Source: JALYNX01 sp964608055 (GTDB lineage: Bacteria > Actinomycetota > Acidimicrobiia > Spongiisociales > ZC4RG35). Taken from it: a stretch of 6,369 nt of DNA. A model generated the notes under the pieces. The model did no database searches and had not been told where the DNA came from. It saw only the letters and a program-made list of their open reading frames with translations. The stretch lies in NCBI GenBank assembly GCA_964608055.1, contig CAZSMJ010000114.1, positions 1 to 6,369 of the forward strand, given 5' to 3'. Both the position numbers and the translations under genes were made by a program. Positions 5,579 through 6,369 of this stretch are shown in pieces. Numbering within the stretch: position 1 is the first letter of the stretch; the number at the start of each line of letters is the position of its first letter.

Positions 5579-5724
5579 GAAGAAACCTCTTCGAGGTTTC
5601 CGTTGACCGTTGACCGTTGACCATCATCCGTCGAGACGTTCTGGGGCGCGACGGGCTCACTCACGGCTAACAGCCCGGAGGCAATCGCGGTGAACGCTGA
5701 ACGCTGAACACTGAACGGGTTCAT
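5575..5724 (-). CDS. Possible leader ORF before rplC (49 aa), no known family
   Basis: The ATG has the best ribosome-binding site in the spacer (AGGAGGAG at 5733-5740, 8 to 10 bases upstream). The 49-residue frame runs from MNPFSVQRSAF to NLEEVSS, and its TGA overlaps the rplC ATG as ATGA (5575-5578). Its codons cross two blocks of 7-bp tandem repeats, which produce the QRS motif twice, and its last codons cross the hairpin that covers the rplC Shine-Dalgarno. Translation to the stop would melt that hairpin and place a ribosome on the rplC start. The 7-bp repeats are not codon-sized, which argues against long selection as a protein. A regulatory leader ORF or an accidental frame are both possible. 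Confidence 0.35.
   Translation of the reverse strand: MNPFSVQRSAFTAIASGLLAVSEPVAPQNVSTDDGQRSTVNGNLEEVSS
5582..5600 (-). promoter_or_regulatory. Hairpin covering the rplC Shine-Dalgarno
   Basis: GAAACCTC (5582-5589), loop of 3, GAGGTTTC (5593-5600) is a perfect 8-bp inverted repeat. In the transcript the 3' arm contains the GAGG of GAAGAGG, the only Shine-Dalgarno-like sequence at proper distance before the rplC ATG (5578-5576). The folded form therefore hides the rplC ribosome-binding site and the stem ends 3 bases before the start codon. The last codons of the 49-codon ORF run through the stem, so a translating ribosome would open it. The structure is read directly from the sequence; the control role is inference. 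Confidence 0.6.
5603..5623 (+). repeat. 7-bp tandem repeat, TTGACCG x3
   Basis: Three consecutive units lie on the plus strand: TTGACCG, TTGACCG and TTGACCA, preceded by CCG that extends the pattern slightly. It is a second heptanucleotide array with a sequence related in style to the one at 5691-5718. The two flank about 67 bp of unrepeated DNA. Together they look like the ends of one repeat-rich insertion lying between a good Shine-Dalgarno and the rplC start. Confidence 0.9.
5691..5718 (+). repeat. 7-bp tandem repeat, TGAACRS x4
   Basis: Four consecutive 7-bp units lie on the plus strand: TGAACGC, TGAACGC, TGAACAC and TGAACGG. On the coding strand they read as GTTCAGC-type units and sit just after the start of the 49-codon ORF. 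The period of 7 is not a multiple of 3, so this is not a protein-level repeat by origin. Such heptanucleotide arrays are known as intergenic repeats in various bacterial genomes. Confidence 0.9.
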
Positions 5725-5792
5725 CGCCTTTTCTCCTCCTGGAGATTCGCAAGGCCGAAAAGTGCAAGGGCCATTTGATAAAACGAGTTCAC
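5721..5792 (-). CDS. Possible coupled mini-ORF 3 (23 aa)
   Basis: A GTG overlapping the stop of mini-ORF 2 (GTGA, 5789-5792) opens a 23-codon frame, VNSFYQMALALFGLANLQ then EEKRR and TGA. An internal ATG gives a 17-residue version starting MALALFG. The final codons (CAG GAG GAG AAA AGG) form a strong Shine-Dalgarno for the next start, and the stop overlaps that start as ATGA (5721-5724). If the repeat units are removed in thought, this GTG would overlap the native rpsJ stop directly, so it may be an older part of the spacer than the repeats. No family is recognised. Confidence 0.3.
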   Translation of the reverse strand: MNSFYQMALALFGLANLQEEKRR

Positions 5793-5893
5793 AGCTTGAT
5801 CTCCACTTCTGATGCCATTGTGCGGGGGGACGACCCCCCTGCACCCCCCGCCCCAGGCGAGGTTGGCTCGATCGAGCTGAATAGGGATTTCAC
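5789..5893 (-). CDS. Possible coupled mini-ORF 2 (34 aa), repeat-encoded
   Basis: This is the second copy of the repeat-encoded ORF. It opens with a GTG overlapping the stop of mini-ORF 1 (GTGA, 5890-5893), has the same GGAG 8 bases upstream, and ends MASEVEIKL followed by TGA. It differs from copy 1 by two residues: Glu for Gly at residue 9 and Ser for Phe at residue 22. Both repeat-to-repeat substitutions are therefore non-synonymous in this frame, which does not favour selection on the peptide sequence itself. No function is assigned. Support is limited to the open frame, the Shine-Dalgarno-like motif and the exact stop/start overlap. Confidence 0.28.
   Translation of the reverse strand: MKSLFSSIEPTSPGAGGAGGSSPRTMASEVEIKL
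5821..5843 (-). other. G/C hairpin in repeat unit 1
   Basis: On the plus strand TGC-GGGGGG (5821-5829), loop ACGA, CCCCCC (5834-5839), one unpaired T and GCA (5841-5843) form a 9-bp stem with a single bulge. A second C6 run (5844-5849) and a C4 run (5851-5854) follow, so the transcript has G-runs of 6, 6 and 4 close together and alternative pairings are possible. There is no U-tract after the stem on the minus-strand transcript, so this is unlikely to be a rho-independent terminator. Confidence 0.7.
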
Positions 5894-5994
5894 AGCTTGA
5901 TCTCCACTTCTGATGCCATTGTGCGGGGGAACGACCCCCCTGCACCCCCCGCCCCAGGCGAGGTTGGCCCGATCGAGCTGAATAGGGATTTCAC
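5890..5994 (-). CDS. Possible coupled mini-ORF 1 (34 aa), repeat-encoded
   Basis: A GTG overlapping the rpsJ stop (GTGA) opens a 34-codon frame beginning VKSLFSSIGP and ending MASEVEIKL. The last residues repeat the S10 C-terminus, because the repeat brings back the rpsJ tail in its original frame. GGAG lies 8 bases before the GTG, within the rpsJ coding sequence. The repeat length of 101 is 2 modulo 3, so a frame started at one GTGA overlap ends at the next copy's stop. The peptide is rich in Gly, Ser and Pro and I recognise no domain. If translated it is more likely to matter for ribosome passage than as a protein. It could equally be non-coding spacer. Confidence 0.3.
   Translation of the reverse strand: MKSLFSSIGPTSPGAGGAGGSFPRTMASEVEIKL
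5922..5944 (-). other. G/C hairpin in repeat unit 2
   Basis: This is the same stem as in unit 1, with one change: A at 5930 replaces G, so in the minus-strand RNA a G-C pair next to the loop becomes G-U. The stem is otherwise intact (TGC and GGGGG against CCCCCC and GCA, with the same single bulge). No U-tract follows. As a run of adjacent G/C pairs it would be an obstacle to ribosomes or polymerase, or an RNA-protecting structure. No specific role is shown. Confidence 0.65.
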
Positions 5995-6302
5995 AGCTTG
6001 ATCTCCACTTCCACGCCTGCGGGCAACTCGAGACGCATCAGCGAGTCCACTGTCTTCGGAGTCGGCTCCAGGATGTCGATCAGACGCTTGTGGATCCGCA
6101 TCTCGAAATGCTCCCTGGAGTCCTTGTCAACGTGGGGACCACGAATCACGCAATAACGATGGATCTCGGTCGGGAGTGGAACCGGGCCCTTGATCTTGGC
6201 CTGGGTCCGCAACACCGTCTCGGTGATCTTCTTCGAGGACTCGTCCACAACGTTGTGGTCGTAGGCCTTGAGCCTGATCCGGATCTTCTGCTGGTCGCTC
6301 AT
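5991..6302 (-). CDS. rpsJ: 30S ribosomal protein S10
   Basis: The 103-residue product matches S10 over its whole length: KIRIRLKAYDH at the N-terminus, GPVPLPTE before the flexible loop, KDSREHFEMR and HKRLIDI in the middle, and PKTVDSLMRLELPAG near the end. S10 binds the 30S head; in E. coli it also serves as NusE in transcription antitermination with NusB. The length is normal for the family. The ATG overlaps the tuf stop (ATGA) and has no clear Shine-Dalgarno sequence, which suggests reinitiation by ribosomes finishing tuf. The last 22 bases of the gene (5990-6011, counting one base past the stop) are repeated twice downstream at 101-bp spacing. The gene itself looks intact. A GTG overlaps its stop (GTGA, 5991-5994) and opens a small ORF. 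Confidence 0.97.
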   Translation of the reverse strand: MSDQQKIRIRLKAYDHNVVDESSKKITETVLRTQAKIKGPVPLPTEIHRYCVIRGPHVDKDSREHFEMRIHKRLIDILEPTPKTVDSLMRLELPAGVEVEIKL

Positions 6303-6369
6303 TTGAGGATCTTGGTGACTCGTCCGGCGCCTACGGTGCGGCCGCCTTCGCGGATCGCGAAGCGCAATC
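6299..6369 (-). CDS. tuf: Elongation factor Tu, C-terminal end (partial)
   Basis: Only the last 23 codons are in the window. Read on the minus strand they give LRFAIREGG, then RTVGAGRVTKILK and a TGA stop, which is the highly conserved C-terminus of EF-Tu (end of beta-barrel domain 3). EF-Tu is the cytosolic GTPase that carries aminoacyl-tRNA to the ribosomal A site. The G domain and everything else lie outside the window. The stop overlaps the rpsJ start as ATGA (6299-6302), so the two genes are probably co-transcribed and translationally coupled. The tuf-rpsJ order is the common end of the str operon running into the S10 operon. Identity is very likely despite the short length. Confidence 0.93.
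   Translation of the reverse strand, partial: LRFAIREGGRTVGAGRVTKILK

Larger units (their letters stand above)
5579..5990 (-). other. 412-bp interruption between rpsJ and rplC
   Basis: This is the only gap longer than 6 bases between recognised genes in the window. From rpsJ to rplC it holds two 79-bp spacers with G/C hairpins and rpsJ-tail repeats (5788-5989), a short unrepeated stretch with a strong Shine-Dalgarno (5725-5787), and a segment with two 7-bp repeat blocks and a hairpin (5579-5724). No tRNA, transposase fragment or clear promoter was seen. The hairpins lack a U-run, so no intrinsic terminator is called. The whole gap can be read as four small ORFs linked by stop/start overlaps. 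Confidence 0.85.
5788..6011 (-). repeat. 101-bp tandem repeat containing the 3' end of rpsJ
   Basis: Two full units lie at 5788-5888 and 5889-5989, and a 22-bp partial third copy at 5990-6011 is the real end of rpsJ. The full units differ at two positions only (5829 G versus 5930 A; 5868 T versus 5969 C). The layout is tail-spacer-tail-spacer-tail, where the tail is the last 22 bases of rpsJ with its stop and the spacer is 79 bp. Because the 22-bp tail sits at both outer ends, a simple tandem duplication of native sequence does not explain the pattern by itself. An insertion that first duplicated the tail, followed by unequal recombination, does. Each spacer has a G/C hairpin and the near-palindrome GCTCGATCGAGC. 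Confidence 0.95.

Noticed and set aside
4856..5620. Plus-strand open frame (254 codons) opposite rplC
   Set aside because: Shadow of rplC on the other strand, with no recognisable domain.
5770..5800. Promoter with TTTTATC as a -10-like element before rplC
   Set aside because: No convincing -35 at proper distance and a weak -10 match; not enough to call.
5821..5944. Rho-independent terminators at the G/C hairpins
   Set aside because: No U-run follows either stem on the transcribed strand, and essential genes lie downstream.
5721..5945. 74-codon minus-strand frame starting at a GTG inside repeat unit 2
   Set aside because: The start has no good ribosome-binding site and lies in the G/C hairpin; only the 23-codon 3' part, with a coupled GTG, is kept as a candidate.
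5788..6011. CRISPR-like array (22-bp repeats with 79-bp spacers)
   Set aside because: The spacers are copies of each other, the repeat is the end of rpsJ, and no cas gene is present.

Overview
The window is a GC-rich piece of a bacterial S10/spc ribosomal-protein operon. Every gene lies on the minus strand, so transcription runs from high to low coordinates. The order from upstream is tuf (3' end only), rpsJ, a 412-bp interruption, rplC, rplD, rplW, rplB, rpsS, rplV, rpsC, rplP, rpmC, rpsQ and rplN. The high GC content and the protein wording (L3 loop HRAPGSIGACATP, L2 tail, long acidic S3 tail, tuf directly before rpsJ) point to an actinobacterium, perhaps of the Acidimicrobiia type. That placement is inference from memory of the families, not from a search.

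The ribosomal genes are packed with almost no spacing. Most junctions are ATGA or TGATG stop/start overlaps, or gaps of 1 to 6 bases, as expected for translational coupling. Several ribosome-binding sites lie inside the end of the upstream gene. The encoded proteins build both subunits: L3, L4, L23, L2, L22, L16, L29 and L14 of the 50S, and S10, S19, S3 and S17 of the 30S. EF-Tu, the elongation factor, sits just upstream.

The unusual part is the spacer between rpsJ and rplC (5579-5990), where most such operons have only a short gap. Next to rpsJ it holds a 101-bp tandem repeat whose units each begin, on the coding strand, just after a copy of the last 22 bases of rpsJ, giving tail-spacer-tail-spacer-tail. 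Each 79-bp spacer carries a G/C-only hairpin. Next to rplC is a segment of about 140 bp with two blocks of 7-bp tandem repeats and a perfect 8-bp hairpin that covers the Shine-Dalgarno sequence of rplC.

Read on the coding strand, the interruption can be translated from end to end as four small ORFs of 34, 34, 23 and 49 codons. Each starts on the stop codon of the one before (GTGA, GTGA, GTGA, ATGA), and the last ends on the rplC start (ATGA). The main hypothesis offered here is a translational relay that keeps ribosomes moving through inserted DNA in an essential operon and opens the rplC start. It is unproven, and chance overlap remains possible.

Other points of note are a 393-residue S3 with a repetitive acidic C-terminal extension, GLG in place of the usual GTG in the L4 extended loop, and a conserved L2 histidine replaced by leucine. 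No recognisable rplX start is seen in the 51 bases after rplN. There are no tRNA, rRNA or CRISPR features and no plus-strand genes that I can support.
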